In this document: in pieces, positions 32,900 through 42,451 of the stretch
How the letters are laid out: each line of letters opens with the position of its first letter
How positions within the stretch are numbered: the first letter of the stretch is position 1
Assembly (NCBI RefSeq): GCF_002929335.1
Contig: NZ_PJIL01000005.1
Coordinates: forward strand, 62,001-126,000
Length of the DNA stretch: 64,000 bases
Direction of reading: 5' to 3'
From: Arthrobacter sp. Y81
GTDB taxonomy: Bacteria > Actinomycetota > Actinomycetes > Actinomycetales > Micrococcaceae
Program-made: the position numbers and the translations under genes
The notes under the pieces: generated by a model
What the model saw: only the letters and a program-made list of their open reading frames with translations
Databases searched by the model: none
Told to the model about the DNA's origin: nothing

Positions 32900-35197
32900 T
32901 CACGCCAAACTCGGCTCCAACCGGACGATGACTGCCTTGGACACCGGCGTGTGGCTGCCCTCGGCGACGGTCTCCAGGGGCACCAGGACGTTCGCCTCAG
33001 GGTAGTACGCCGCAGCGCATCCCCTTGCCGTGGGGTAGGACACCACCCGGAAGTTCCTGATCACCCGTTCGGCACCGTCCCCGTATACCCCGCGGATGTC
33101 CACGTGCTGCCCGTCGGCCAGGCCGAGTTCGGCGATGTCCTCGGGGCTGACAAAAACAACGTCCCTGCCCTTCTTGATCCCACGGTACCGGTCATTGTGC
33201 CCGTAGATGGTGGTGTTGAACTGGTCGTGCGAACGCATGGTCTGCAGGATCAGGGTCCCTGCCGGCCGCTCCACATACTCCAATTCATTGACCGTGAGCA
33301 TGGCCTTCCCGGTGGGCGTGCGGAACGTCCGCGAATCCCGCGGGCCGTTGGGCAGCACGAATCCGCCCCATTCCCGGATCCGCCGGTTGTAGTCCTCACA
33401 GCCGGCCACCACGTGCGAGATGTGGTCCCGGATGAGGTCGTAGTTCCGTTCGAAACCCGCCCAGTCCGCGTCGATCCGGCTGCCCACTGTGGCCCTGGCA
33501 AGCCGGCTGACAATCGCCACCTCGGACAACAGCCCGGGCGCCACCGGCTGCACCTTTCCCTCGGAGGCGTGCACGGCCGAAACGGTGTCCTCCACGGACA
33601 CAAACTGCGGACCGGATTCCTGCACGTCGATTTCAGTCCGTCCCAAGGTGGGCAGGATCAACGCTTCCTTGCCGGTGACAGTGTGCGAGCGGTTGAGCTT
33701 GGTGGAGATCTGCACCGTCATCTCGGTACTCTCCACGGCAGGCTCGGCCGCGTGCGTGTCCGAGATGGCGGCCACGAAGTTGCCTCCCATCGCCACGAAA
33801 ACCCGGATCCCGCCGTCGCGCATTCTGCGGATGGTTTCCACGGCGTCGGCGCCGGGTTCGCGCGGCGGTTCGAAACTGAATTCCTTGGCGAGCGAGTCCA
33901 GGAAGGCGGGAGGCATCTGCTCCCAGATGCCCATGGTGCGGTCGCCCTGCACGTTGCTGTGGCCGCGGATCGGGGACGCCCCGGCGCCGGGCTTGCCGAT
34001 GTTTCCGCGCAGCAGCAGAAGGTTGATGATCTCCTTGATGGTGGGCACGGCCTTCTTATGCTGGGTGATGCCCATGGCCCAGGTGATGATCACCTTTCCC
34101 GCCCGCAGATACCGCTCGGCGAGTTCGTCGATTTCCACGCTGCTCAGCCCCGTGGCGCGCAGCACCGTCTCTTCCCGCAGCCCTGCCAGGTGGGCCTTGA
34201 GTTCGTCGAGGCCCTGGCAGTGTTCCCGGAGGAACTCATGGTCCAGGACGGTGCCCGGGCGCTTCGACTCGGCGTCGAGCACACGTTTCGACAGTGCCTG
34301 CATCAGGGCCATGTCCCCGCCGAGCCGGATCTGCAGGTACTGGTCCGCCAGCTCCGTTCCGCGCCCCAGAATCCCGTTGACCTTCTGCGGATTCTTGTAC
34401 CGCATGAGACCGGCTTCCGGGAGCGGGTTGATGGCAACGATCTCGCAGCCGGCCTCCTTGGCCTCCTCCAGGGCGGTGAGCATGCGGGGATGGTTGCTGC
34501 CCGGGTTCTGTCCCATGATGATGATCAGGTCCGCCTTGGCGAAGTCGTCATAGGAGATGGTGGCCTTGCCGACTCCGATGGTCTGGCCCATGGCCCAGCC
34601 GGAGGACTCGTGGCACATGTTGGAGCAGTCCGGCAGGTTGTTGGTCCCGTACGCCCGTACGAACAGCTGGTACAGGAACGCGGCCTCGTTCGACGTCCGG
34701 CCGCTGGTGTAGAACGCGGCCTGGTCCGGGCTGTCCAGGCCCTGGAGCTTGCTCCCGACGATGGAAAACGCCTCGTCCCAGCTGACCGGCCGGTAGTGGT
34801 CCTCCCCCGCCGGTTTGTACACCGGTTCCGTGAGGCGGCCCTGCATCCCGAGCCAGTATTCGGACCTCCCCCGCAGTTCGCTGACCGGATTTTCGGCCCA
34901 GAACCCGGACGGGACGACGACGGGCGTCGCCTCCCAGGTGACCGCCTTGGCACCCTGTTCACAGAACTCGAAGGTCTTGCGGTGCCCGGGATCCGGCCAG
35001 GCGCAGCTCATGCAGTCGAAGCCGTCCTTTTGGTTCAGCCCCAGCAGCGTCTTACCGGCCCGTCCCACGCCCATGTGTTTCAGGGCCGGCTGCATGGAGT
35101 GATAGACCCCGGGAATTCCCGCGGCCCAGTCCTTCGGCTTCGCCACTTCAAGATTGTTTTCGTCGGCTTCCTCGACATGCGGGTTCTTGCGCGGCAT
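32900..35197 (-). CDS. FdhF/YdeP family molybdopterin oxidoreductase
   Basis: The 765-residue protein matches the YdeP group (TIGR01701-type). GFDCMSCAWPDPGHRKTFEFCEQGAKAVTWEA near the start is its mark. SGRTSNEAAFLYQLFVRAYGTNNLPDCSNMCHESS carries the cofactor-contacting region, with Cys as a possible Mo ligand. IIMGQNPGSNHPRMLTAL, ITWAMGITQHKKAVPTI and GHSNVQGDRTMGIWEQMPP are bis-MGD contacts. The C-terminal domain has RSHDQFNTTIYG. There is no classical four-Cys Fe-S motif, as in YdeP, which is linked to acid tolerance in E. coli. Activity is undefined. GGGAGG lies 6 bases before the ATG. Confidence 0.92.
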   Translation of the reverse strand: MPRKNPHVEEADENNLEVAKPKDWAAGIPGVYHSMQPALKHMGVGRAGKTLLGLNQKDGFDCMSCAWPDPGHRKTFEFCEQGAKAVTWEATPVVVPSGFWAENPVSELRGRSEYWLGMQGRLTEPVYKPAGEDHYRPVSWDEAFSIVGSKLQGLDSPDQAAFYTSGRTSNEAAFLYQLFVRAYGTNNLPDCSNMCHESSGWAMGQTIGVGKATISYDDFAKADLIIIMGQNPGSNHPRMLTALEEAKEAGCEIVAINPLPEAGLMRYKNPQKVNGILGRGTELADQYLQIRLGGDMALMQALSKRVLDAESKRPGTVLDHEFLREHCQGLDELKAHLAGLREETVLRATGLSSVEIDELAERYLRAGKVIITWAMGITQHKKAVPTIKEIINLLLLRGNIGKPGAGASPIRGHSNVQGDRTMGIWEQMPPAFLDSLAKEFSFEPPREPGADAVETIRRMRDGGIRVFVAMGGNFVAAISDTHAAEPAVESTEMTVQISTKLNRSHTVTGKEALILPTLGRTEIDVQESGPQFVSVEDTVSAVHASEGKVQPVAPGLLSEVAIVSRLARATVGSRIDADWAGFERNYDLIRDHISHVVAGCEDYNRRIREWGGFVLPNGPRDSRTFRTPTGKAMLTVNELEYVERPAGTLILQTMRSHDQFNTTIYGHNDRYRGIKKGRDVVFVSPEDIAELGLADGQHVDIRGVYGDGAERVIRNFRVVSYPTARGCAAAYYPEANVLVPLETVAEGSHTPVSKAVIVRLEPSLA

Positions 35198-35375
35198 GCT
35201 GCACCCTCCCTGGCTTGGAACGCACCGTTCGGTGCTGCCCTTTCATCAGGATTAGCAGTTATGGAGGGCCCCGGCAAGCATTTGGCCCGGCTTCCCAAGC
35301 TATCCCCCCGGGGTGTTGTTCAGGTGCCGATGGGCGGACAATAGGACGCACCCGCCCTGAATGTCCGGAGCCGTC

Positions 35376-36215
35376 ATGCCGCGCTTCCACAACTGGCTTC
35401 AGCACCACCGCCTGGCTGCCTTCTTTGTTCTCTCGTATGTGATTTCCTGGCTCTCCTGGCCCGTGTATGCGCTGGGCATGATGCCCACGATGGAGTTCCT
35501 GCCGATCGGTCCGCTGGCAGCCGCGGTCATTGTGATCGGCCTCGCGGACGGGCGAGCCGGCTACAGGGTGTGGGGCCGCCGGATCATCCGCTGGCGGGTG
35601 GGCTGGGCCTGGTACGCCGTGGCCCTGCTCCTCCCGGCCGTGCTGGTGCTGGTCACGGGCACAGTGAATATACTGCTGGGCGCTGCCGCACCTGGACTGT
35701 CCCAGCTGACCTGGACCGGGCTGCTGGTGGTGTTCGCCGTGCGCCTGGTCAACCCCATGGACGGGCCGCTGGGTGAGGAACCGGGATTCCGCGGCTACGC
35801 CGTACCGCTACTCCAGGCCGGACGGTCGCCGCTGCAGTCAGCGGCGCTCCTTGGGGTCGTCGTGGCCCTCTGGCACCTGCCGCTGATCATCTTCGGGGGG
35901 CTCAGCCTGATCGGCCTGCCCACGACGTTCGTCATCACGTTCCTCTACATGTGGCTGTTCAACCGCACCGGCGGCAGCGTGCTGTTGACACTGCTCTTCC
36001 ACAACAGCCAAGGCACCTTCACCGTGGGATCCTACGGTTTCACCGGTCCCGACGAACTGCGCGCGGAGTTGATCTATTTTGTGGTGGTTGCCGCCGCAGC
36101 CCTCGCCACCATCCTGCTGGACCGACCGGCCTGGCGCTCCGCACCCAAGGAAGCAACCGACGTCGGCCCGCTTTCCGGGCGCTTCAACCGCACCGCATCC
36201 GGGCCCCCGGCCTGA
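35376..36215 (+). CDS. CPBP family intramembrane metalloprotease
   Basis: The 279-residue protein has about eight membrane segments and the CPBP/Abi motifs. GPLGEEPGFRGYAVPLL is the EExxxR box. VVALWHLPLIIFG is the second motif and LLTLLFHNSQGTF carries the third. Such proteins cleave membrane substrates (CAAX-type or anti-sigma-like) or, in some bacteria, protect from their own bacteriocins. No bacteriocin gene is adjacent. GGAG lies 6 bases before ATG 35376; an ATG five codons earlier has no ribosome site. It is divergent from the FdhF/YdeP gene. Confidence 0.9.
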   Translation: MPRFHNWLQHHRLAAFFVLSYVISWLSWPVYALGMMPTMEFLPIGPLAAAVIVIGLADGRAGYRVWGRRIIRWRVGWAWYAVALLLPAVLVLVTGTVNILLGAAAPGLSQLTWTGLLVVFAVRLVNPMDGPLGEEPGFRGYAVPLLQAGRSPLQSAALLGVVVALWHLPLIIFGGLSLIGLPTTFVITFLYMWLFNRTGGSVLLTLLFHNSQGTFTVGSYGFTGPDELRAELIYFVVVAAAALATILLDRPAWRSAPKEATDVGPLSGRFNRTASGPPA

Positions 36216-36248
36216 CTAATCCCCAACCCAACCCCGTTAGGAGGAGTG

Positions 36249-36872
36249 ATGTCCTCACCACTCGCTTCCGCCGCCGGACCGATCGCTTTGGTTGCAGGCC
36301 TCACCTTCGCCGCCGTCGATGTCTCGCGGCTGCTTGCGGCCGACACCAGCAAGGAACGGATTGCGATGATGCGCGAAACCCCCTTCCAAGTGACCAACGC
36401 GCTCTACTTCGTGGTCTTCATCGGGCTGCTCCTGGCATTGGTCTCCGTTTATCTGAGGCACCACGCAGACGCCGGAGCGCTGGGCGCCGTCGCCTTCTGC
36501 TTCGCCCTGGTGGGCACCATGGACATGGCCGGCAACATGTGGTTCGACGGCTTCGCCGGCCCGTGGATCGCCGACGTCGCACCGGAGGCCATCCTGGCGG
36601 GCGGCTCCGGAATGCTGGCAGTGGGCGGGCTCTCGAGCTATGTCCTCTTTGCCCTCGGCTGGATGGTCTTCGGGATCGCCGGGTGGCGGGCACGCATGTT
36701 TCCGGCCTGGCTGGGCGCGGCCTTCGTAGTGGCCGGTATCCTCGGCTACAACGCGGGCCTGCCGCCCTACGGAATACCGATCGGCCTGGCCATCGCGGCG
36801 CTGGGGTGGTGGATCACCCGCAGCGCGCGCGGCCGCGTCACAGTTGTTGAAGGTAGCGCGGTTGAGAGGTAG
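36249..36872 (+). CDS. Membrane protein, six-helix, unknown
   Basis: The 207-residue protein has about six membrane helices, starting with GPIALVAGLTFAAVDVSRLLA and including ALYFVVFIGLLLALVSVYL and AFVVAGILGYNAGLPPYGIPIGLAIAALGWW. TMDMAGNMWFDGFAGPW lies in the middle. AGGAGG lies close before the ATG (the adjacent GTG three bases earlier is another possible start). It follows the CPBP gene after 33 bp on the same strand and may be co-transcribed. I cannot name a family; small membrane proteins of this type are common in actinobacteria. Confidence 0.72.
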   Translation: MSSPLASAAGPIALVAGLTFAAVDVSRLLAADTSKERIAMMRETPFQVTNALYFVVFIGLLLALVSVYLRHHADAGALGAVAFCFALVGTMDMAGNMWFDGFAGPWIADVAPEAILAGGSGMLAVGGLSSYVLFALGWMVFGIAGWRARMFPAWLGAAFVVAGILGYNAGLPPYGIPIGLAIAALGWWITRSARGRVTVVEGSAVER

Positions 36873-36876
36873 CGGC

Positions 36877-37935
36877 TCAGGAGTAGCCCAGTTCCGCGAG
36901 CAGCTCGGTTTTGCGCTCTTCCTCCGCAAACGAGGACCGGATGGAGTTGGAAGCCAGCCGCACCCGGTCGAACTCGGACAATCCCAGCACGGTCTCGAGC
37001 TGCACGAAGTTGTCGTCCACGTACCCGCCGAAGTACGCGGGATCGTCCGAATTGACGCTGACGTTCAGTCCCGCGGCGAGCATGGCCGGCAGCGGATGGT
37101 CGGCCAGCGTGTCCACGGCACGGAGCCGGACATTGGACAGCGGGCACACCGTCAGTGGCACCCGCTCTGCCACGAGGTGTTCCACCAGCTCCGGGTCCTC
37201 CATGCAGCGGATGCCGTGGTCGATCCGCTCCACGTCCAGCAGTTCCAGCGCATCGATGATGTACGACGGCGGCCCCTCCTCGCCGGCGTGCGCAATCCGG
37301 CGCAGCCCCGCCTCCTTCGCCCGGGCAAAGAGCCGTTCGAACTTGGCCGGCGGGTTGCCCACCTCGGCCGAGTCCAGGCCGATGCCGGCGATCGGCGCGC
37401 CCATTGCCAGCAGCTGCTCCAGGACTCCGAGGGCTGATTCCTCGGACAGATCCCGCAGGAACGCGGCGATGAGCAGGGTGGATATGCCGAACTCCTCCAG
37501 GGAGTTGGCCAGCACGGAGGCCACGCCGTTCACGCAGGTTTCCAGCGCCACGCCGCGCGACAGGTGGGCCTGCGGATCCAGCATGATTTCGGCGTGCCGG
37601 ACGCCCGCAACAGCAGCCCTGGCGAGGTAGGCACGGGTCATGTCGGCGAAGTCCTGCTCCGTCTGCAGCACGGCCATGTTGGCGTAGTACAGATCCAGGA
37701 AGGACTGCAGGTCGGTGAACTCATAGCGTGAGCGCAGCTCGTCCAGGTCCGCATAGGGAAGCTGGATTCCGTTCCGTTCCGCCAGGGCAAAGATCAGCTC
37801 CGGTTCCAGCGTCCCCTCGATGTGGAGGTGCAGCTCCGCCACCGGCAACAGCTTGCTCGGTTCTTCGGCAACGGGTTCTTCGGCGTCCGGCTGTTCAGCA
37901 TTAGAGGGTTCGGGCGCGCCGTCGTAAGTTTCCAT
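36877..37935 (-). CDS. Adenosine/adenine deaminase family protein
   Basis: The 352-residue protein is a metal-dependent deaminase. AELHLHIEGTLEPELIF carries the first metal His pair. ARIAHAGEEGPPSYI (RRIAHAGEE) gives the next His and Glu, RIDHGIRCMEDPELV another His. VSVNSDDPAYFGGYV carries the catalytic Asp pair. The EGTLEPEL opening and SDDPAYFGGY are those of adenine-deaminase/ADAL-like enzymes rather than classic adenosine deaminase (HLDG...). An acidic Pro/Glu-rich extension of about 30 residues precedes the domain. An ATG seven codons earlier with GGAG upstream is also possible. It is divergent from the UvrA paralogue, 48 bp away. Confidence 0.87.
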   Translation of the reverse strand: METYDGAPEPSNAEQPDAEEPVAEEPSKLLPVAELHLHIEGTLEPELIFALAERNGIQLPYADLDELRSRYEFTDLQSFLDLYYANMAVLQTEQDFADMTRAYLARAAVAGVRHAEIMLDPQAHLSRGVALETCVNGVASVLANSLEEFGISTLLIAAFLRDLSEESALGVLEQLLAMGAPIAGIGLDSAEVGNPPAKFERLFARAKEAGLRRIAHAGEEGPPSYIIDALELLDVERIDHGIRCMEDPELVEHLVAERVPLTVCPLSNVRLRAVDTLADHPLPAMLAAGLNVSVNSDDPAYFGGYVDDNFVQLETVLGLSEFDRVRLASNSIRSSFAEEERKTELLAELGYS

Positions 37936-37983
37936 CCGGTAAGGATATGCCCGCATCGCTCCGGCACCGATAGAGTCGAATGA

Positions 37984-40593
37984 ATGCACACTGAACAGCA
38001 TGCTTCCGATCTGCCGTTCCTGGTTCCGGACCACGCCACAGATGGTTTTGTGCGGGTCCGCGGAGCCCGGGAAAACAACCTGCGCAATGTGGACGTGGAC
38101 GTGCCCCGGGATGCCATCGTCGCGTTCACCGGTGTTTCCGGTTCCGGCAAGTCATCGCTCGCCTTCGGCACCATCTATGCCGAGGCCCAGCGCCGCTACT
38201 TCGAGTCCGTGGCGCCATACGCGCGACGCCTCATCCAGCAGGGGCACAACCCCAAGGTGGAGATGATCACCGGGCTGCCTCCCGCCGTCGCGCTCCAACA
38301 GCGGCGCGGTACGCCGAGCAGCCGCTCCACCGTAGGCACGGTGACCACGCTGTCCAACTCGCTGCGCATGCTGTTCTCCCGCGCCGGCACGTACCCGGCC
38401 GGTACGGCGCAGCTGGATTCGGACGCCTTCTCGCCCAACACGGCCGCTGGCGCCTGCCCCGTCTGCCACGGCCTGGGCATTGCCCACACCGTCAGTGAAT
38501 CTTCGCTGGTTCCGGACACCTCGCTGAGCATCGCCGACGGCGCCATCGCCGCGTGGCCCGGCGCATGGCAGGGCAAGAACCTTCGCGATATCCTCAGCCA
38601 CCTGGGCTACGACGTCCACACTCCGTGGCGGAAGCTCCCCAAGAAGGACCGCGACTGGATCCTCTTCACCGAGGAACAGCCCGTCGTGGAAGTGACACCG
38701 AAGCGTGACCGGGTGGCCAAACCGTACAAGGGCCGCTTCTGGAGCGCCAAGAGCTACGTGCTGCACACCCTGGCCGACTCCAAGAGCGACACGATGCGCC
38801 AGCGCGTCCTCCGCTTTATGGAAACGGGACCGTGCGAACGCTGCAGCGGAAGCGGGCTGACCCCGGACGCCCTGGCGGTGACGTTCGCCGGCCGGAGCAT
38901 CGCCGAGCTCAACGCCGTGCCCATGGCCGAACTGGCCGAGATCATCCGGCCCACGAGCAAACTCAAGGACGCCGGGACGGCAAGCCGTGCGGCGGCCTCG
39001 GGCGAGACCAACGAAGTTGCCGTCGCCATCACCCGCGACCTCCTGCTGCGGATCACCGTCCTGCTGGAGCTTGGCCTGGGCTACCTCGCCTTGGGCCGCG
39101 CCACCCCCACGCTCTCCCCCGGCGAAATGCAGCGGCTGCGGATCGCCACCCAGCTGCGCTCCGGCCTGTTTGGCGTGGTCTACGTGCTGGACGAGCCCTC
39201 CGCCGGGCTCCACCCCGCCGATGCCGAACCGCTCCAGGCCGTGCTCGAAGCGCTCAAATCCTCCGGGAACTCGGTATTCGTGGTGGAACACAACATGGAC
39301 GTGGTCCGCCGTGCCGACTGGCTTGTTGATGTGGGTCCCCGCGCCGGTGAAGGCGGCGGCGAGATCCTGTACAGCGGCCCCGTTGCCGGGCTCGCCAAGG
39401 TCGAGTCGTCGGTCACGCGGCCCTTCCTGTTCCCGGACGGAAACGACGGGACGCACGACGGCGGTACGCGCCGCGGCGGCGCTGCGCCCGGTAAGCCTGC
39501 GGTCAGTAAACCTGCTGTCAGGGAGGCGGACGGCTGGCTGGGGCTGAAGGGCATCAGCCGCCACAACCTCAGGGATCTCGACGCGGAGTTCCCGCTGGGC
39601 ATCCTGACCGCGGTCACCGGTGTTTCGGGCTCGGGCAAGTCCACGCTGGTGAGCCAGGTCCTGGCCGAGGTGGTGGGGGCACGGCTGCACCCGGAACCCG
39701 GAGCGGAGGCGGCTGCCGGACCCGGGGACCTGGGATCCGAGAACAATGAATCAAACGGGCAGCTGAATGTTGCCGAGGCTGTGGGCGAAACCAGCGGTAT
39801 GGACCGGATTGACCGGCTGGTCCGGGTGGACCAGAAACCGATCGGCCGCACGCCGCGGTCCAACCTGGCCACCTACACCGGGCTTTTTGACGCCGTGCGC
39901 AAGGAGTTCGCCGCCACGGAGGAGGCCCGCGCCCGGGGTTTCGGTGCGGGACGGTTCTCCTTCAACGTTGCCGGCGGCCGCTGCGAGACCTGCCTGGGCG
40001 AAGGGTTCGTGGCCGTGGAGCTCCTGTTCCTCCCGGGCAGCTACGGCCCCTGCCCCGAATGCCAGGGCTCGCGCTACAACCCGGAAACCCTTGAAGTCAC
40101 GTACAACGGCAAGAACGTGGCCGAGGTGCTGGCCATGACAGTGGACGCCGCCGCGGAATTCCTTGGCGACGTCCCGGCCGCGGCCCGCAGCCTGCAGACG
40201 CTGCGCGACGTGGGCCTGGGCTACCTCCGGCTTGGCCAGCCCGCCACCGAACTGTCCGGCGGCGAGGCACAGCGGATCAAGCTGGCCACTGAACTCCAGC
40301 GCGCCCGCCGCGGACACACCCTGTACCTGCTGGACGAGCCCACCACGGGCCTCCACCCCGCGGACGTCCAGCTGCTGATGGCCCAGCTGCACGGACTGGT
40401 GGATGCCGGCAATACGGTCATTGTGGTGGAACACGAGATGGACGTGGTGGCGGCAGCGGACTGGGTGATCGATCTCGGCCCGGCCGGTGGCGACGCCGGC
40501 GGTGAGATTGTGGCGTCCGGGACACCCGCCGCCGTCGCGCGTTCCAAGCAGAGCCGGACGGCGCCGTACCTGGCGACCGCGCTGGGCGTGTGA
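37984..40593 (+). CDS. UvrA paralogue (class II, UvrA2/DrrC-like)
   Basis: The 869-residue protein is a UvrA-type twin ABC ATPase. Walker A boxes are GVSGSGKSSLAFGT and GVSGSGKSTLVSQV. Zinc modules are CPVCHGLG/CERCSGSG and CETCLGEGFVAVELLFLPGSYGPCPECQGSRYN. The first ABC signature reads LSPGEMQRLRIATQL, where Pro replaces the usual Gly of LSGGE; the second is normal (LSGGEAQRIKLATEL). Shortness against housekeeping UvrA (about 950) fits the UvrA2 group, linked to resistance to DNA-binding drugs or damage tolerance. It has no UvrB or UvrC nearby. Start: ATG without clear ribosome site. Confidence 0.9.
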   Translation: MHTEQHASDLPFLVPDHATDGFVRVRGARENNLRNVDVDVPRDAIVAFTGVSGSGKSSLAFGTIYAEAQRRYFESVAPYARRLIQQGHNPKVEMITGLPPAVALQQRRGTPSSRSTVGTVTTLSNSLRMLFSRAGTYPAGTAQLDSDAFSPNTAAGACPVCHGLGIAHTVSESSLVPDTSLSIADGAIAAWPGAWQGKNLRDILSHLGYDVHTPWRKLPKKDRDWILFTEEQPVVEVTPKRDRVAKPYKGRFWSAKSYVLHTLADSKSDTMRQRVLRFMETGPCERCSGSGLTPDALAVTFAGRSIAELNAVPMAELAEIIRPTSKLKDAGTASRAAASGETNEVAVAITRDLLLRITVLLELGLGYLALGRATPTLSPGEMQRLRIATQLRSGLFGVVYVLDEPSAGLHPADAEPLQAVLEALKSSGNSVFVVEHNMDVVRRADWLVDVGPRAGEGGGEILYSGPVAGLAKVESSVTRPFLFPDGNDGTHDGGTRRGGAAPGKPAVSKPAVREADGWLGLKGISRHNLRDLDAEFPLGILTAVTGVSGSGKSTLVSQVLAEVVGARLHPEPGAEAAAGPGDLGSENNESNGQLNVAEAVGETSGMDRIDRLVRVDQKPIGRTPRSNLATYTGLFDAVRKEFAATEEARARGFGAGRFSFNVAGGRCETCLGEGFVAVELLFLPGSYGPCPECQGSRYNPETLEVTYNGKNVAEVLAMTVDAAAEFLGDVPAAARSLQTLRDVGLGYLRLGQPATELSGGEAQRIKLATELQRARRGHTLYLLDEPTTGLHPADVQLLMAQLHGLVDAGNTVIVVEHEMDVVAAADWVIDLGPAGGDAGGEIVASGTPAAVARSKQSRTAPYLATALGV

Positions 40594-40637
40594 TCCCGGG
40601 CCGCAGCCATCACGCCACGCGCGGTAACTATTTCGAT

Positions 40638-40666
40638 TTGATAACGCGGCGGCACTGTCTTAGCGT
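40638..40666 (+). promoter_or_regulatory. Promoter of the Rpf gene
   Basis: TTGATA, 17 bases, TAGCGT. It lies about 170 bp before the Rpf start, leaving a leader of roughly 165 nt that includes a short GC hairpin (40680-40694, TCCCGC/GCGGGA). Confidence 0.5.
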
Positions 40667-40746
40667 GGAACGTGATCCCGCCGAGCGGGACATCGAATGC
40701 CCGGTGCTGCCACCACCAGTAACTGCCCGGCCGGCAGACACCGTAA

Positions 40747-41532
<786 letters not shown>

Positions 41533-41569
41533 GGCTGCAACCGTCCTGAACCAGGACTCCTGATAAACC

Positions 41570-41618
41570 ACGACGCCGGAGCCTCCCTTGGCGGGGAGCT
41601 CCGGCGTCGTTGTTTCTT
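41570..41618 (+). terminator. Strong Rho-independent terminator after Rpf
   Basis: A 13-bp exact stem (41570-41582 with 41598-41610) plus inner pairs is followed by TTGTTTCTT. It lies between the convergent Rpf gene and the next minus-strand gene and could serve both. Confidence 0.88.
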
Positions 41619-41636
41619 AAGTCAGTTCAGATGAAG

Positions 41637-42230
41637 TCAGTTCAGGCTGGCATGCGGGTACGTAGCCTGCGGCAGTTCCCGGACGATCCGGACTTTCCAG
41701 GCGGAGTCGTCGCTGGTGTCCAGGACGGCCACCGTGCCGATGTGCAGGTGCAGGGCCACGCGCTTGGCTGCCAGGAGCTCCAGGTAAAGGTGCTCGTTCA
41801 TGCGCGCCGGCGAATCGATCACGAACTTCACGGCGTCGCGCACCTTGCGGTAGTTGTCACTGCGTTCGCGGTGCAGGTGCAGTTCCAGCGAGTGGCGCTG
41901 GCGGACCTTCGGCTCGTGCTTGTTCAGCCACGAAACGCCTGCATGCACGCCGATCACAACGGCCAGGGATACGGCGTAGATCCACCAGCCGGTGGACAGG
42001 AGGAACAGGGGAAGGTTGGCGATGGCCACCACTGCGATGAACAGGCGGAGGGCCACGATGCGCCGAAGAGTGAGGGCGACAGAGCCGATGGCGGCGCGGA
42101 AACCGTGCTGCTCTTTGCGGGCCGCTTCCGGGTCCAGGGTGAACTCATCAAGCACCAGGATGCCGTTGGCTTCCGGGCTCAGCATTTGTCCGAACTTCGG
42201 AGTGAACGGAACTGCTTGGGTAAGTGTCAT
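41637..42230 (-). CDS. Membrane protein, two helices, unknown
   Basis: The 197-residue protein has two membrane helices in the middle (LRRIVALRLFIAVVAIANLPLFLLSTGWW and IYAVSLAVVIGVHAGVSWL). A soluble N-terminus precedes them. The C-terminal half is charged (HSLELHLHRERSDNYRKVRDAVKFVIDSPARM) and ends with beta-strands. I cannot name the family. The start at MTLTQAVPF is used because GGAAGA lies 7 bases upstream; the longer open frame has no support. It converges with Rpf through a terminator. Confidence 0.72.
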   Translation of the reverse strand: MTLTQAVPFTPKFGQMLSPEANGILVLDEFTLDPEAARKEQHGFRAAIGSVALTLRRIVALRLFIAVVAIANLPLFLLSTGWWIYAVSLAVVIGVHAGVSWLNKHEPKVRQRHSLELHLHRERSDNYRKVRDAVKFVIDSPARMNEHLYLELLAAKRVALHLHIGTVAVLDTSDDSAWKVRIVRELPQATYPHASLN

Positions 42231-42451
42231 GTCGTATCTTCCGGAGGGTGGGCTGAGGGGGGAACTGCTTGGGGTCATCTTAGTGAAATTGTGACCGTGT
42301 TGTCGCCGCCGTCTCACCATACGGTCCAGTAGACTACGCCGCGCCCCTTTGCCAACCGCTGACAGCCTACCCGATGGGCGGCCAAGGTGTGGGCGAGGTG
42401 TGGGCGCCTGCGGCATTTGGTCTGGGACCCCGGCACCTCCACACTTGAAGA

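Noticed and set aside
32849..35344. An 831-codon plus-strand open frame
   Set aside because: It lies wholly opposite the FdhF/YdeP gene, whose motifs are clear; the frame is His/Arg/Pro/Gly-rich, as expected for the complement of GC-rich coding DNA.
38152..39690. A 512-codon minus-strand frame
   Set aside because: It is opposite the UvrA paralogue, with no family motif.
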